Shown here piece by piece: positions 8,989 to 18,199 of a stretch of DNA of 64,000 nt; the stretch's first letter is position 1, and every line of letters starts with the position of its first letter. A program made the translations under genes and the position numbers. This DNA is from CAZGUG01 sp964625335 (GTDB lineage: Bacteria; Bacillota; Clostridia; Ch29): assembly GCA_964625335.1 (NCBI GenBank), contig CAZVBE010000003.1:86752-150751 (forward strand). Reading direction: 5' to 3'. Below the pieces are notes generated by a model that saw nothing but the letters and a program-made list of their open reading frames with translations, was not told the DNA's origin and did no database searches.

Positions 8989-9315
8989 TTGGCATTTGAG
9001 GCAATAGAAGGCATAAAGGATGCCGAAAGAGAAGCAACCGTGATAGTTGCAGAGGCCAGGAAGAAGGCTGCCCAGATAATGAAGGATGGTAAAGACAAGG
9101 CGAATGCCATCGTTGAAGGGGCAAAGAATGAGGCCGAAGAGAAAAGCCGCCGTATGGTGGATGAGGCCAAAAAGTCCTGCGAAAAGGAGGTAGATAGGCT
9201 TAGGGAAAAATACAGGGAGGAAGGAATTCTCCTGGAACAGTCAACCAAAAAGAACATGGATAGGGCTGTTGATTTTATTGTGGAGAGGATAGTGACACAG
9301 TATGGCAATAGTTGA
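8989..9315 (+). CDS. V-type ATPase subunit G/H (peripheral stalk)
   Basis: A 108-aa, highly charged protein predicted to be one long coiled coil (EATVIVAEARKKAAQIMKDG...), as expected for the peripheral-stalk subunit (NtpF/AhaH) that pairs with subunit E and holds the catalytic head static. The TTG start follows GAGGTGGTGAG. It is the first gene of the nine-gene V-ATPase operon and overlaps the next gene by 14 bp. Identity relies on position and coiled-coil character. Confidence 0.82.
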   Translation: MAFEAIEGIKDAEREATVIVAEARKKAAQIMKDGKDKANAIVEGAKNEAEEKSRRMVDEAKKSCEKEVDRLREKYREEGILLEQSTKKNMDRAVDFIVERIVTQYGNS

Positions 9316-11239
9316 TGTGAAAAAAATGTCAATCATTGCTCTCCGAAGGGACAAGAGCAAATTCGTTGAAATGTTCCAGAGACTGGGAAGGGTCGAAATA
9401 ATAGACATCAGAGAAACAACTCCAGGGGAAGACTGGAACAGATTTTTCGAAGCCCGTGAGTCCGCCAGGGAATTGACCGACATTCAGGGTAAGCTGGGAG
9501 ACATACAGTTCGCCATGGATTTTTTGGCCAGGTATGTGCCTGTTAAAAAATCGATATTTGCCGAAAAACCGATATATGATGAGGCGGCTATGGAAGAGCT
9601 CTCCCGTTCAAAAAAGCTGTGGTCGGTGGTTGCAGAGTGCAGAGAGCTGGAAACACGGCTGAACGGCCTTAAGAGTGAAGAAATGAGACTGGCCAGCACT
9701 GTGGACATGTTAAGCCCCTGGGAAGGCCTTGACGTTCCGCTGCAGGAACTGAAGCCTACAGATAAGGTAGCCGTTTATCCGGGTAACCTGCCGTCGGTTT
9801 CGGTGGAAAAGGTTAAGGCTCTTTTGCGGGAGAAAGCTCCCGAGAGTTGTATCGAGGTTATTAGCACCGACAGGGAGCTTGCCTATGTACTGCTTTTGTA
9901 CCGCAAGTCCCTGGAGCAGGAGGTTTCTGAAATACTGAAAGAAAATTCCTGGAGCAGGGTGGAGCTTCCGCAGATTGAGGGGACGCCTTCCCATGTGATA
10001 GCTATGGCCGCGGAAAAGGCTGGGGAGTTCCAAGCCGCCAGGCAAAGTGTTGCGGACAGGGCGGCTGAGTTGTCGGAGAGCAGAACTGAGCTGGAAGTAG
10101 TATATGATTATTACAATATGATATCGGGCAGGATGGGCGTGGAAGGGACCACAGGCAATACCAGGGAGACCTTCTATATGGAAGGATGGGTGGCAGGGCC
10201 GGATGCCGATAAGGTGAAGAAGGCTGTACTCAAGAAGATCCCCGAAGCACATATTGTCTTCAGCGACCCCGGTGATCAAGACGATGTGCCGGTGGTGCTT
10301 AAAAACCACGGGTTTGTGGAGCCCTTCGAGATGATAACAGATTTGTACAGCCCTCCTGGCAAAAAGGATTTTGACCCCAATATTTTAGTTTCAATCTTTT
10401 ACTTTATTTTCTTCGGCATGATGATAAGCGATGCGGGATACGGGATTGTACTGACGCTGCTGGGGTTTTGGGTGCTTAAAACCGTTAAGCCCAAGGGAAT
10501 ACTCAAGAAGCTGTTCGGGCTTATCACCCTGGGAGGAATTTCCACTTTCTTTTGGGGAGCGATGTTCGGCGGCTGGTTCGGTGACCTTATAGTGGTGCGT
10601 CCTATATGGATGAACCCTCTGGAGGACCCGATGAGCCTACTTGTATTCAGCTTTGCGCTGGGAATAATACAGATTTACGTCGGCCTGGGGGCTGCCGCGT
10701 ATAAGAATATAAAAGCCGGCAGAACCCTTGATGCGGTATTTGACCAGGGTTTGTGGGCTGTGCTTCTTGCAGGGCTTATAATGTTTGCATATCCTCCCCT
10801 GGCAGGGGCTGCAAAGGTTTTATCCATTGCAGGGGCCGCAGGTCTTGTTCTGACCCAGGGACGAAGCAAGAAAAATATCTTTGGGAAGCTTTCGTCAGGG
10901 CTCCTAAGCCTTTATAGTGTCACGGGGTATCTTAGCGATGTGCTTTCCTATTCGAGAATACTGGCCCTAGGCCTTGCTACCGGCGTAATAGCCATGGTAG
11001 TGAATACAATGGCAAAAATGCTGGGGTTCAATGTAATAGGCTATATCCTGATGGCGGTGGCGTTGGTGGTAGGGCATATATTCAATATAGCTATCAATGC
11101 TCTTGGAGCATACGTTCATTCCAGCCGTCTGCAGTATGTGGAGTTCTTCGGTAAATTTTATGAGGGCGGAGGAAGAACCTTCAATCCCTTTGTAATAAAA
11201 ACTAAATATACCAACTTACTGAATGAGGAGGAGATATAG
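9302..11239 (+). CDS. ntpI: V-type ATPase subunit I (a-subunit homologue)
   Basis: The stator membrane subunit that forms the ion half-channels facing the K ring. Residues 1 to about 350 are a soluble coiled-coil arm. The rest is a membrane domain with about eight helices, including the conserved SYSRILALGLATGVIAMVVN segment that carries the essential arginine. The YGIVLTLLGF and FGGWFGDL stretches are also typical. Length (645 aa) is normal for bacterial NtpI. Gene order after it (K, E, C, F, A, B, D) confirms identity. Confidence 0.94.
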   Translation: MAIVDVKKMSIIALRRDKSKFVEMFQRLGRVEIIDIRETTPGEDWNRFFEARESARELTDIQGKLGDIQFAMDFLARYVPVKKSIFAEKPIYDEAAMEELSRSKKLWSVVAECRELETRLNGLKSEEMRLASTVDMLSPWEGLDVPLQELKPTDKVAVYPGNLPSVSVEKVKALLREKAPESCIEVISTDRELAYVLLLYRKSLEQEVSEILKENSWSRVELPQIEGTPSHVIAMAAEKAGEFQAARQSVADRAAELSESRTELEVVYDYYNMISGRMGVEGTTGNTRETFYMEGWVAGPDADKVKKAVLKKIPEAHIVFSDPGDQDDVPVVLKNHGFVEPFEMITDLYSPPGKKDFDPNILVSIFYFIFFGMMISDAGYGIVLTLLGFWVLKTVKPKGILKKLFGLITLGGISTFFWGAMFGGWFGDLIVVRPIWMNPLEDPMSLLVFSFALGIIQIYVGLGAAAYKNIKAGRTLDAVFDQGLWAVLLAGLIMFAYPPLAGAAKVLSIAGAAGLVLTQGRSKKNIFGKLSSGLLSLYSVTGYLSDVLSYSRILALGLATGVIAMVVNTMAKMLGFNVIGYILMAVALVVGHIFNIAINALGAYVHSSRLQYVEFFGKFYEGGGRTFNPFVIKTKYTNLLNEEEI

Positions 11240-11734
11240 ATGTTAGAACTAAAATTTGCATTGACTCAGGGCCAATTTTTGTCGCTTTTGGGAGCAGCCC
11301 TTGCGGTACTCTTAGCGGGAATAGGCTCTGCGATAGGAGTAGGTATAGCAGGCCAGGCTGCTGCGGGTGTTGTTACCGAGGACCCGGGCAAGTTCGGTCA
11401 GACCCTGCTGCTCCAGGCGCTGCCGGGAACGCAGGGCATATATGGTCTGCTTACAGGATTTGTTATCATGCAAAAGATTGGAATTATAGGCGGAAATATA
11501 GCTGAGATTTCTACGGTAAGCGGTCTCCTGATATTCGCTGCGGCAATGCCGATAGCCTTTGTGGGGTTAATGTCGGCTATTTACCAGGGTAAGGCTTCGG
11601 CAGCGGGTATGGGAATAGTGGCCAAAAGGCCCGAGGAACTTGCCAAGGGGATAACCTACGCCGCAATGGTTGAAACCTATGCCGTGCTGGCGCTGCTTGC
11701 ATCAATCCTTATGATATTCGGAATCAATATTTAA
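11240..11734 (+). CDS. ntpK: V-type ATPase rotor subunit K, Na+-type signature
   Basis: A 164-aa proteolipid with two fused hairpins (four helices) that forms the membrane rotor ring. Compared with the Na+-translocating Enterococcus hirae NtpK, the ligands L61, T64, Q65 and Y68 occur at identical positions in LPGTQGIYG. The second-half ligands are also present: Gln116 in AIYQGKAS and Glu145 in MVETYAV, equivalent to Q110 and E139. As usual only the second hairpin carries the carboxylate. Na+ specificity is inferred from these residues. Confidence 0.94.
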   Translation: MLELKFALTQGQFLSLLGAALAVLLAGIGSAIGVGIAGQAAAGVVTEDPGKFGQTLLLQALPGTQGIYGLLTGFVIMQKIGIIGGNIAEISTVSGLLIFAAAMPIAFVGLMSAIYQGKASAAGMGIVAKRPEELAKGITYAAMVETYAVLALLASILMIFGINI

Positions 11735-11747
11735 GGGAGTGTCCTAA

Positions 11748-12332
11748 ATGGAGGGAATGGAAAGGATTAGAGAAAGTATACTGGCGGAAGCAAGGGCCCA
11801 GGCGGAAGCAATTGTTAAGGAAGCGAAGGACAATGTTAAGGCAATGGAGAAGCAGGCCGTTAAAAGGGCTGAGGAAATTACCGGAAACCGGCTTCAAAAA
11901 GCCGGGGTGGAAGCCCGGGAAGCGGCGGCAAGAATGCTTTCGATGGCCGAGCTTGAGCTGAAAAAGGAAAATCTCCAGGCAAAGCAAGACTTGATAGAAC
12001 AGGCCTTTGAAAAAGCCCTTTCCCGGCTAAAGGGTCTTTCGGAGGAAGACTATACCGGTATGATTGTATCCATCCTTGGCAGCAAAGGCATTACAGGGAA
12101 GGAAGAACTGGTTGTCTCCCCGAAGGACAGGGAAATGTTCCAAAAGGGTCTGCTGAATAAGATAAACGACAGGTTGGGCTTTGAACTGAAACTGTCGGAT
12201 GAAACCCGCGACATGCAAGGCGGTTTTATATTAAAGAGCGAGGGAGTGGAAATAAACAACTCCTTTGAAACACTACTCAGAATGGAGAGGGAGCGAATAG
12301 AAACCCAACTCGCAGATATCCTTTTCCACTAG
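11748..12332 (+). CDS. ntpE: V-type ATPase subunit E (peripheral stalk)
   Basis: A 194-aa protein with an N-terminal coiled coil of about 85 residues rich in Ala, Lys and Glu and a C-terminal globular domain ending GGFILKSEGVEINNSFETLL, typical of subunit E. It pairs with the G/H subunit to form the stator stalk. It starts at ATG behind GGGAG; a second in-frame ATG lies three codons later. Confidence 0.9.
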   Translation: MEGMERIRESILAEARAQAEAIVKEAKDNVKAMEKQAVKRAEEITGNRLQKAGVEAREAAARMLSMAELELKKENLQAKQDLIEQAFEKALSRLKGLSEEDYTGMIVSILGSKGITGKEELVVSPKDREMFQKGLLNKINDRLGFELKLSDETRDMQGGFILKSEGVEINNSFETLLRMERERIETQLADILFH

Positions 12333-12347
12333 TAAGGAGGAACCTCA

Positions 12348-13349
12348 ATGAGGGATACAATGTTCTTATATGCAGTATCCAGGGTAAGAGCCCTGGAAAA
12401 CAACCTCCTTTCCAGAAGTACGGTAGACAGGATGCTGGAAGCCTCAACCGCCCAGGAAGCCTTCAAAATCCTCGGCGAGACCGATTACGGCAATTATTTC
12501 GGCGAGGTTGAGAGCGTATACGACTTTGAGAAGGCACTTAACCAGTCCTTAAGGTCGGCCTACAAAGTGATTGAGGATTCCACCAGGGATCAGAGGTTTA
12601 CACTCCTTTCCAAAATAAGGTACGATTTTCATAACCTGAAGGTATTGATGAAAGGAAAATATCTTGGTGAAGATTACAGTCATATTCTTTCCCAGACCGG
12701 GTCAATAGAAGTGGAGGTCCTTCGCAAGGCGGTGGATGACAAGGACATGACAGGGTTTAACCCGCACATCAAGCAGGCCTTTGAAAAGGCGGATATGGAC
12801 TTTGAACTTAACGGCGACCCGCAGATGATAGATATCATACTTGACCAGGGACTTTATGCCTGGATCAGGGAGCTGGCGGATGGGATTAAGGACACCGACC
12901 TTATTGAGTTTATTAAAACCGAGATTGACCTTACAAACATAAATACCCTGCTAAGGGTCAGGAAGATGAAAAGGAGCGTCAAATTACTCGAAACAGCGCT
13001 TATTGACGGCGGCTTCCTGGACAGGTCATTCTTTATAAACTCTATGGGCGAGCCGGTGGGCAGCTTTGCCGACAGACTGTCTTCAACAAGGTATGATAAA
13101 GTTGCGATTGAAGGTATTGGGCCCTGGATAGACACAGGAAGCTCTACTGTACTTGAAAAAATATCGGATGATTTGCTCCTTAATATGGCTAAAAAAGGAA
13201 AGTACGCAGCCTTCGGTATCCTTCCCATAATCGGTTATTTAAGGGCCAGGGAGAGTGAGGCCAGGGTGATAAGAATGATTATGGTGGGCAAGATTAACGG
13301 TATACCGGCGGAAAGCTTACGGGAAAGGTTGCGTGATATATATGTATAG
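12348..13349 (+). CDS. ntpC: V-type ATPase subunit C (d-type adaptor)
   Basis: A 333-aa soluble subunit that caps the K ring and links it to the central stalk. The N-terminus (AVSRVRALENNLLSRSTVDRML), the LSKIRYDFHNLKVLMK segment and the C-terminal YLRARESEARVIRMIMVGK are characteristic of V-ATPase subunit C / AC39. AAGGAGG precedes the ATG. Its end overlaps the subunit F gene. Confidence 0.9.
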   Translation: MRDTMFLYAVSRVRALENNLLSRSTVDRMLEASTAQEAFKILGETDYGNYFGEVESVYDFEKALNQSLRSAYKVIEDSTRDQRFTLLSKIRYDFHNLKVLMKGKYLGEDYSHILSQTGSIEVEVLRKAVDDKDMTGFNPHIKQAFEKADMDFELNGDPQMIDIILDQGLYAWIRELADGIKDTDLIEFIKTEIDLTNINTLLRVRKMKRSVKLLETALIDGGFLDRSFFINSMGEPVGSFADRLSSTRYDKVAIEGIGPWIDTGSSTVLEKISDDLLLNMAKKGKYAAFGILPIIGYLRARESEARVIRMIMVGKINGIPAESLRERLRDIYV

Positions 13350-13674
13350 GGTAGGAGTTATAGGAGACAGGGATACGGTGCTTGCCTTCAAAGCTCTTGG
13401 GGTGGATATTTTCTCTGTAATTAGTCCTGAGGAGGCCAAAAAGGCTCTTAGAACAATGGCAAGGGAAAAATACGCCGTTATATTTATAACAGAGCAGGTA
13501 TCCGTTCAGATTGAAGATATGATAGAAGAATACGAAAACGAAGTTTTTCCTGCCATAATACCGATCCCCAATAATCAGGGTTCTCTGGGAACAGGCATTG
13601 CGAAAATCAGGGAATCTGTGGAAAGGGCCATAGGAGTAGATATATTCTTCGAAAGTGAGGGAGAAGAGAATTGA
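13342..13674 (+). CDS. ntpG: V-type ATPase subunit F (central stalk)
   Basis: A small Rossmann-like central-stalk subunit. The N-terminus YRVGVIGDRDTVLAFKALGV is the family hallmark, which favours ATG at 13342 over the in-frame GTG at 13333. It is 110 aa from that start, normal for the family. It overlaps subunit C upstream and the subunit A start downstream by 4 bp, indicating tight coupling. Confidence 0.9.
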   Translation: MYRVGVIGDRDTVLAFKALGVDIFSVISPEEAKKALRTMAREKYAVIFITEQVSVQIEDMIEEYENEVFPAIIPIPNNQGSLGTGIAKIRESVERAIGVDIFFESEGEEN

Positions 13675-15446
13675 AACAAGGTAGAATAACCAAAGTTTCC
13701 GGTCCCCTGGTAATGGCTGAAGGCCTGGAAGATGCCAAAATGTTTGACGTTGTAAGGGTTGGCGGGCAGCGGCTTATAGGGGAGATTATAGAGATAAGAA
13801 GCGGCATAGCATCAATCCAGGTATACGAAGAGACCGCAGGCCTTAGCCCGGGAGACCCGGTAGAGGGCACAGGGGCCCCCTTGAGCGTTGAGCTGGCGCC
13901 CGGTATGATAGAGGGTATTTTTGACGGTATACAAAGGCCATTGGACCTTATACGGAAAAAAATCGGAGCGTTTATCGCCAGAGGGGTTGAAGTACCGGCT
14001 CTGGACCACCAGAAGAAATGGGACTTCGTGCCCGCCGCCAAGGTGGGAGATGAGGTAACCGGCGGAGATATCCTGGGGGTTGTGAAGGAAACCATTCTGG
14101 TAGAGCACAGGGTAATGGTCCCCCACGGAATAGAGGGAAAAATCGCAAAGCTAAGCTCCGGCCCGGCAACCATAGTGGATACAATAGCAGAAATAGAGAC
14201 ACGCGACGGCGTTAAAGAAGTACAGATGCTGCAAAAATGGCCGGTTAGAAAAATAAGACCCTACAAGGAAAAGCTGCCTCCCGTCCAGGCAATGACCACC
14301 GGCCAGAGGGTTATCGACATGTTTTTCCCGGTGGCAAAGGGCGGAGTTGCATGTATCCCCGGACCCTTTGGCAGCGGTAAAACAGTGGTACAGCACCAGT
14401 TGGCCAAATGGGCCGAAGCGGATATAGTTGTTTATATTGGATGCGGCGAGCGTGGCAACGAGATGACCGACGTATTAATGGAGTTCCCGGAGCTTATAGA
14501 CCCCAAATCCGGGGAGCCTTTGATGAAGCGTACCGTGCTTATAGCAAACACTTCCAACATGCCGGTTGCGGCCAGGGAAGCGTCAATATATACAGGGGTA
14601 ACCATAGCCGAGTATTTCAGGGATATGGGATACAATGTAGCCCTTATGGCGGATTCCACGTCCCGGTGGGCAGAGGCATTAAGGGAGATGTCGGGCCGTC
14701 TTGAGGAGATGCCCGGTGAAGAGGGTTATCCCGCATACCTGGCATCCCGGCTGGCCGAGTTCTACGAGAGGGCTGGAAGGGTTGTCTGCACAGGAAGCGA
14801 AGACAGGCAGGGCTCCGTAACCGCCGTAGGAGCGGTATCACCCCCCGGAGGCGACCTCTCCGAGCCGGTTACCCAGGGAACCTTAAGGGTTGTAAAGGTA
14901 TTCTGGGCATTGGATGCATCGCTTGCATACAGTCGTCACTTCCCGGCGATACACTGGCTTACCAGCTATTCGCTTTACCTGGATACCCTTGAGGAATGGC
15001 TCAAGGATAACGTGGACCCCGAATGGGGAAACTTGCGGGCGGAAGCGATGAAGCTTTTGCAGATTGAAGCGGAATTACAGGAAATTGTACGGCTTGTGGG
15101 TATTGATGCGCTGTCTGTAAAGGACAGGCTGATATTAGAGGTAACCAAGTCGATAAGGGAGGATTTCCTGCACCAGAACGCCTTCCATGAAGTGGACACC
15201 TATGCTTCGCTTAAGAAACAGTTTGAAATGTTAAAGGCGATACTGGTATATCATCAAGAGGCCGAGAAGGCCATGGAAGCCGGAGCCTCCTTCAAGGATG
15301 TGGAAAACCATCCGGTCAGGGAGAGAATATCAAGGATGAAGTACCTTAAGGAAGAAGAGATGGAGAAGATAGAGGCAGTCAAGGAAGAAGTAAAGAAACA
15401 ACTTGAAGGATTGGCTTCAGAAGAAGGGGGTGGGCTGAGTGCTTAA
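13671..15446 (+). CDS. ntpA: V-type ATPase catalytic subunit A
   Basis: The ATP-hydrolysing or ATP-synthesising subunit. The P-loop GPFGSGKTVVQHQLAKW and the catalytic-glutamate motif CGERGNEMTDVL are intact. The A-type insertion ('non-homologous region') occupies roughly residues 110-190. Length (591 aa) is normal. The TTG start overlaps the upstream stop codon; subunit B begins 8 bp before its end. Confidence 0.96.
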   Translation: MKQGRITKVSGPLVMAEGLEDAKMFDVVRVGGQRLIGEIIEIRSGIASIQVYEETAGLSPGDPVEGTGAPLSVELAPGMIEGIFDGIQRPLDLIRKKIGAFIARGVEVPALDHQKKWDFVPAAKVGDEVTGGDILGVVKETILVEHRVMVPHGIEGKIAKLSSGPATIVDTIAEIETRDGVKEVQMLQKWPVRKIRPYKEKLPPVQAMTTGQRVIDMFFPVAKGGVACIPGPFGSGKTVVQHQLAKWAEADIVVYIGCGERGNEMTDVLMEFPELIDPKSGEPLMKRTVLIANTSNMPVAAREASIYTGVTIAEYFRDMGYNVALMADSTSRWAEALREMSGRLEEMPGEEGYPAYLASRLAEFYERAGRVVCTGSEDRQGSVTAVGAVSPPGGDLSEPVTQGTLRVVKVFWALDASLAYSRHFPAIHWLTSYSLYLDTLEEWLKDNVDPEWGNLRAEAMKLLQIEAELQEIVRLVGIDALSVKDRLILEVTKSIREDFLHQNAFHEVDTYASLKKQFEMLKAILVYHQEAEKAMEAGASFKDVENHPVRERISRMKYLKEEEMEKIEAVKEEVKKQLEGLASEEGGGLSA

Positions 15447-16821
15447 GGAATACAGAACCGTCAGAGAAATAGCGGGTCCGCTGATGCTGGTGGATGGTGT
15501 GGACGGAGCCCACTTTGACGAGTTGGTCGAGATAGAACTGCAGGGCGGGGAACTGCGAAGGGGTAAGGTGCTGGAAGTAAACGGCGACAAAGCCCTTATA
15601 CAGCTGTTTGAGGGTTCCTCCGGAATAAATGCAAAACAGACCAAGGTAAGATTCCTGGGCAAGGGTATAGAACTGCCGGTATCCCTTGATATCCTGGGCC
15701 GTGTATTCGACGGCTTTGGAAGGCCGAGGGACAACGGGCCCAATATAATACCGGATAAAAGGGTTGACATTAACGGCGTACCGATAAACCCCACCGCGAG
15801 GGATTATCCGTCCGAGTTCATCCAGACCGGTGTTTCTGCAATAGACGGACTTAATACCCTGGTAAGGGGCCAGAAGCTGCCCATATTTTCCGGTTCGGGC
15901 CTGCCCCATTCACAGCTTGCGGCGCAGATAGCCCGTCAGGCAAGGGTGCTGGGTACCGAAGGCAAATTCGCCGTTGTATTTGCGGCGATAGGAATAACCT
16001 TTGAGGAAGCAAACTACTTTATAACCGACTTTACCAAGACCGGGGCTATAGACCGCTCTGTGCTGTTTATGAATTTGGCCAACGACCCCGCCATAGAACG
16101 TATAGCGACACCCAGGATGGCGCTGACCGCGGCCGAATACCTGGCCTACGAGAAAAACATGCACGTTTTGGTAATATTAACAGATATAACTAATTACTGC
16201 GAGGCTCTAAGGGAAGTATCGGCAGCCCGTAAGGAGATACCCGGCAGAAGGGGTTATCCCGGCTACATGTATACAGACCTGTCCACAATATACGAGAGGG
16301 CGGGAAGGTTGATAGGGGCTGAGGGGTCTGTGACCCAGATACCGATACTCACCATGCCCGAGGATGATAAGACCCATCCAATACCCGACCTTACCGGTTA
16401 TATTACCGAGGGTCAGGTAATACTGAGCAGGGAGCTCTACCGTAAGGGAGTCATGCCTCCCATAGACGTACTGCCTTCACTGTCCAGGCTTAAGGATAAG
16501 GGAATTGGCAAGGACAAAACAAGGGAAGACCATGCGGATACAATGAACCAGCTGTTCGCAGCCTATGCCAGAGGTAAGGAAGCCAAGGAACTTGCGGTTA
16601 TACTGGGAGAAGCGGCACTTAGCGATACCGATAAGCTGTTTGCAAAGTTTGCCGATGAGTTTGAGAAAAAATACGTTTCCCAGGGAGAGCATGAAAACCG
16701 TACCATCGAGGAGACCCTGCAGCTGGGTTGGGAACTGCTGGCAATACTGCCCAGAGCAGAGCTTAAGAGAATTAGAGATGAATACCTTGACAAATATCTG
16801 CCCGAGAAAAAGGAGTTGTAG
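15439..16821 (+). CDS. ntpB: V-type ATPase subunit B
   Basis: The non-catalytic nucleotide-binding subunit. It resembles subunit A but has FSGSGLPHSQLAAQIA in place of a functional P-loop, as expected. Other family markers are PINPTARDYPSEFIQTG and RRGYPGYMYTDLSTIYERAG. Length (460 aa) is normal. It starts at GTG, overlapping the end of subunit A. Confidence 0.96.
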   Translation: MLKEYRTVREIAGPLMLVDGVDGAHFDELVEIELQGGELRRGKVLEVNGDKALIQLFEGSSGINAKQTKVRFLGKGIELPVSLDILGRVFDGFGRPRDNGPNIIPDKRVDINGVPINPTARDYPSEFIQTGVSAIDGLNTLVRGQKLPIFSGSGLPHSQLAAQIARQARVLGTEGKFAVVFAAIGITFEEANYFITDFTKTGAIDRSVLFMNLANDPAIERIATPRMALTAAEYLAYEKNMHVLVILTDITNYCEALREVSAARKEIPGRRGYPGYMYTDLSTIYERAGRLIGAEGSVTQIPILTMPEDDKTHPIPDLTGYITEGQVILSRELYRKGVMPPIDVLPSLSRLKDKGIGKDKTREDHADTMNQLFAAYARGKEAKELAVILGEAALSDTDKLFAKFADEFEKKYVSQGEHENRTIEETLQLGWELLAILPRAELKRIRDEYLDKYLPEKKEL

Positions 16822-16824
16822 GCC

Positions 16825-17475
16825 GTGGAGATACGAGTCAATCCAACCCGAATGGAGCTGTCAAAGCTCAAGAAAAGAGTTACGGTAGCCAGGAGAGGCC
16901 ATAAGCTCCTAAAGGACAAACAGGATGAGCTTGTCAAGAAATTCATCGATATGGTGAAGGAGAACAAGCGGCTGAGGGAGGAAATAGAAAAAGAGCTCTC
17001 GGAAGCCTTTAGGAACTATGTAATGGCCAGGACGTTAATGTCGGACCAGATCCTGGAGGAAAGCCTTATGTACCCCGTTGGCAAGGTGGATATTAAGGCG
17101 GCACAAAGGAATGTAATGAGCGTGCGGATTCCTTCTATCGATATAGTCAAAGGCGACGAAGAAGGCGAAACAGAGGGAAATAACCCCATTGCCTATGGTT
17201 TCGCCGGCACCTCGGGGGAGCTGGACAATTCCATTTCGATACTCTCCCAAATACTGCCCAGGCTTTTGAAGCTGGCGGAGATAGAAAAGGGCTGCCGTCT
17301 TATGGCAGTGGAGATAGAAAAGACCCGCCGCAGGGTAAATGCCCTGGAGTACGTAATGATACCCTCCATGGCTCAAAAGATAAAATACATTACCATGAAG
17401 CTGGATGAGAATGAACGGGGCAATATCACCCGGTTGATGAAGGTAAAGGATATGATGATGGAGAAGGGCGTTTAA
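16825..17475 (+). CDS. ntpD: V-type ATPase subunit D (central shaft)
   Basis: The rotating coiled-coil shaft. Long N- and C-terminal helices flank a short middle domain. The N-terminal NPTRMELSKLKKRVTVARRGHKLLKDKQDELVKKF (read as adjoining motifs) and the C-terminal TRRRVNALEYVMIP are diagnostic. At 216 aa it is normal. It is the last gene of the operon, 3 bp after subunit B, and is followed at once by a terminator. Confidence 0.94.
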   Translation: MEIRVNPTRMELSKLKKRVTVARRGHKLLKDKQDELVKKFIDMVKENKRLREEIEKELSEAFRNYVMARTLMSDQILEESLMYPVGKVDIKAAQRNVMSVRIPSIDIVKGDEEGETEGNNPIAYGFAGTSGELDNSISILSQILPRLLKLAEIEKGCRLMAVEIEKTRRRVNALEYVMIPSMAQKIKYITMKLDENERGNITRLMKVKDMMMEKGV

Positions 17476-17489
17476 AAGCGCCCTTTTTT
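17464..17489 (+). terminator. Intrinsic terminator closing the V-ATPase operon
   Basis: Stem AAGGGCG / CGCCCTT with a short loop and a run of six T, overlapping the subunit D stop codon. It separates the V-type operon from the F-type operon that begins 80 bp later. Confidence 0.85.
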
Positions 17490-17513
17490 GCTTGATGCTT
17501 ACATTACGGTATG

Positions 17514-17543
17514 TTGGATAAAAATTCAATGTGAGGATAAAAT
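17514..17543 (+). promoter_or_regulatory. Candidate sigma-A promoter of the F-ATPase operon
   Basis: TTGGAT at 17514-17519 and TAAAAT at 17538-17543 with an 18-bp spacer lie between the V-operon terminator and the first F-operon gene. The boxes are imperfect. Confidence 0.35.
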
Positions 17544-17566
17544 AAGTTTGTAATCGGGGTGAAATT

Positions 17567-17788
17567 GTGGACAAGAAGGATGTTACACCGCTGAAATATA
17601 TAGGGTTTATTACCCAACTGGGAGTATCCATGGCAGTGCCTATAGTTCTGGGGGTATTGGCGGGAAGATACCTTGATGAGCGGATAGGCACCAACAATGT
17701 ATTCCTAGTTATATCAATAATTATAGGTACGCTGACATCCTTTAGGAATCTGTATCATCAGGCGAATAGAATTACCAGAAGGAAATGA
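17567..17788 (+). CDS. AtpZ/AtpQ-type small membrane protein of the F-ATPase operon
   Basis: A 73-aa protein with two predicted membrane helices separated by GRYLDERIGT, matching the 'ATPase gene 1' (AtpZ/AtpQ) family found at the head of many Clostridial atp operons. In B. pseudofirmus AtpZ works with AtpI in Mg2+/Ca2+ uptake and ATPase assembly; a similar role here is inferred. GTG start. Confidence 0.75.
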   Translation: MDKKDVTPLKYIGFITQLGVSMAVPIVLGVLAGRYLDERIGTNNVFLVISIIIGTLTSFRNLYHQANRITRRK

Positions 17789-17794
17789 AGGCGG

Positions 17795-18181
17795 ATGGTA
17801 TACTGCAGACAGCTGAGCAGGTACATAATTGGAAGAACACTCATAATAAGCGTTGTTGCGGCGCCCTTTACAACTGTGCTGCCAGGGTCTTCGGGTAATC
17901 TGGCAGGGTTTGCACTGGGGGTGTTTTTTTGTATTGTTAATTTTCTGCTGCTTGCAAGGACCCTTGAAAGGGCGGCGGCCATGAAACCCGCAAAGGCCGC
18001 TGCTTATACTTTTTCGGTGTATTTGTTGAGATACCTTTTAACGGGTGTTGTCCTGGGTATTTCAATTGCACTGCCGCACGTTAATTATATATATACAATT
18101 TTGGGGTTATTTTTGATTAAACTGATAATACTTGCAAATAATATTGGTTATGGAGCAAAGGGAACCGAAAAGCGCGCGTAA
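17795..18181 (+). CDS. atpI: ATP synthase protein I (AtpI-like)
   Basis: A 128-aa protein with four predicted membrane helices and position directly before subunit a, as for AtpI, which assists assembly of the c ring. Sequence similarity within this family is low, so the call leans on topology and operon position. It begins 6 bp after the AtpZ-like gene. Confidence 0.7.
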   Translation: MVYCRQLSRYIIGRTLIISVVAAPFTTVLPGSSGNLAGFALGVFFCIVNFLLLARTLERAAAMKPAKAAAYTFSVYLLRYLLTGVVLGISIALPHVNYIYTILGLFLIKLIILANNIGYGAKGTEKRA

Positions 18182-18199
18182 TCACAGGGGGGAATATCT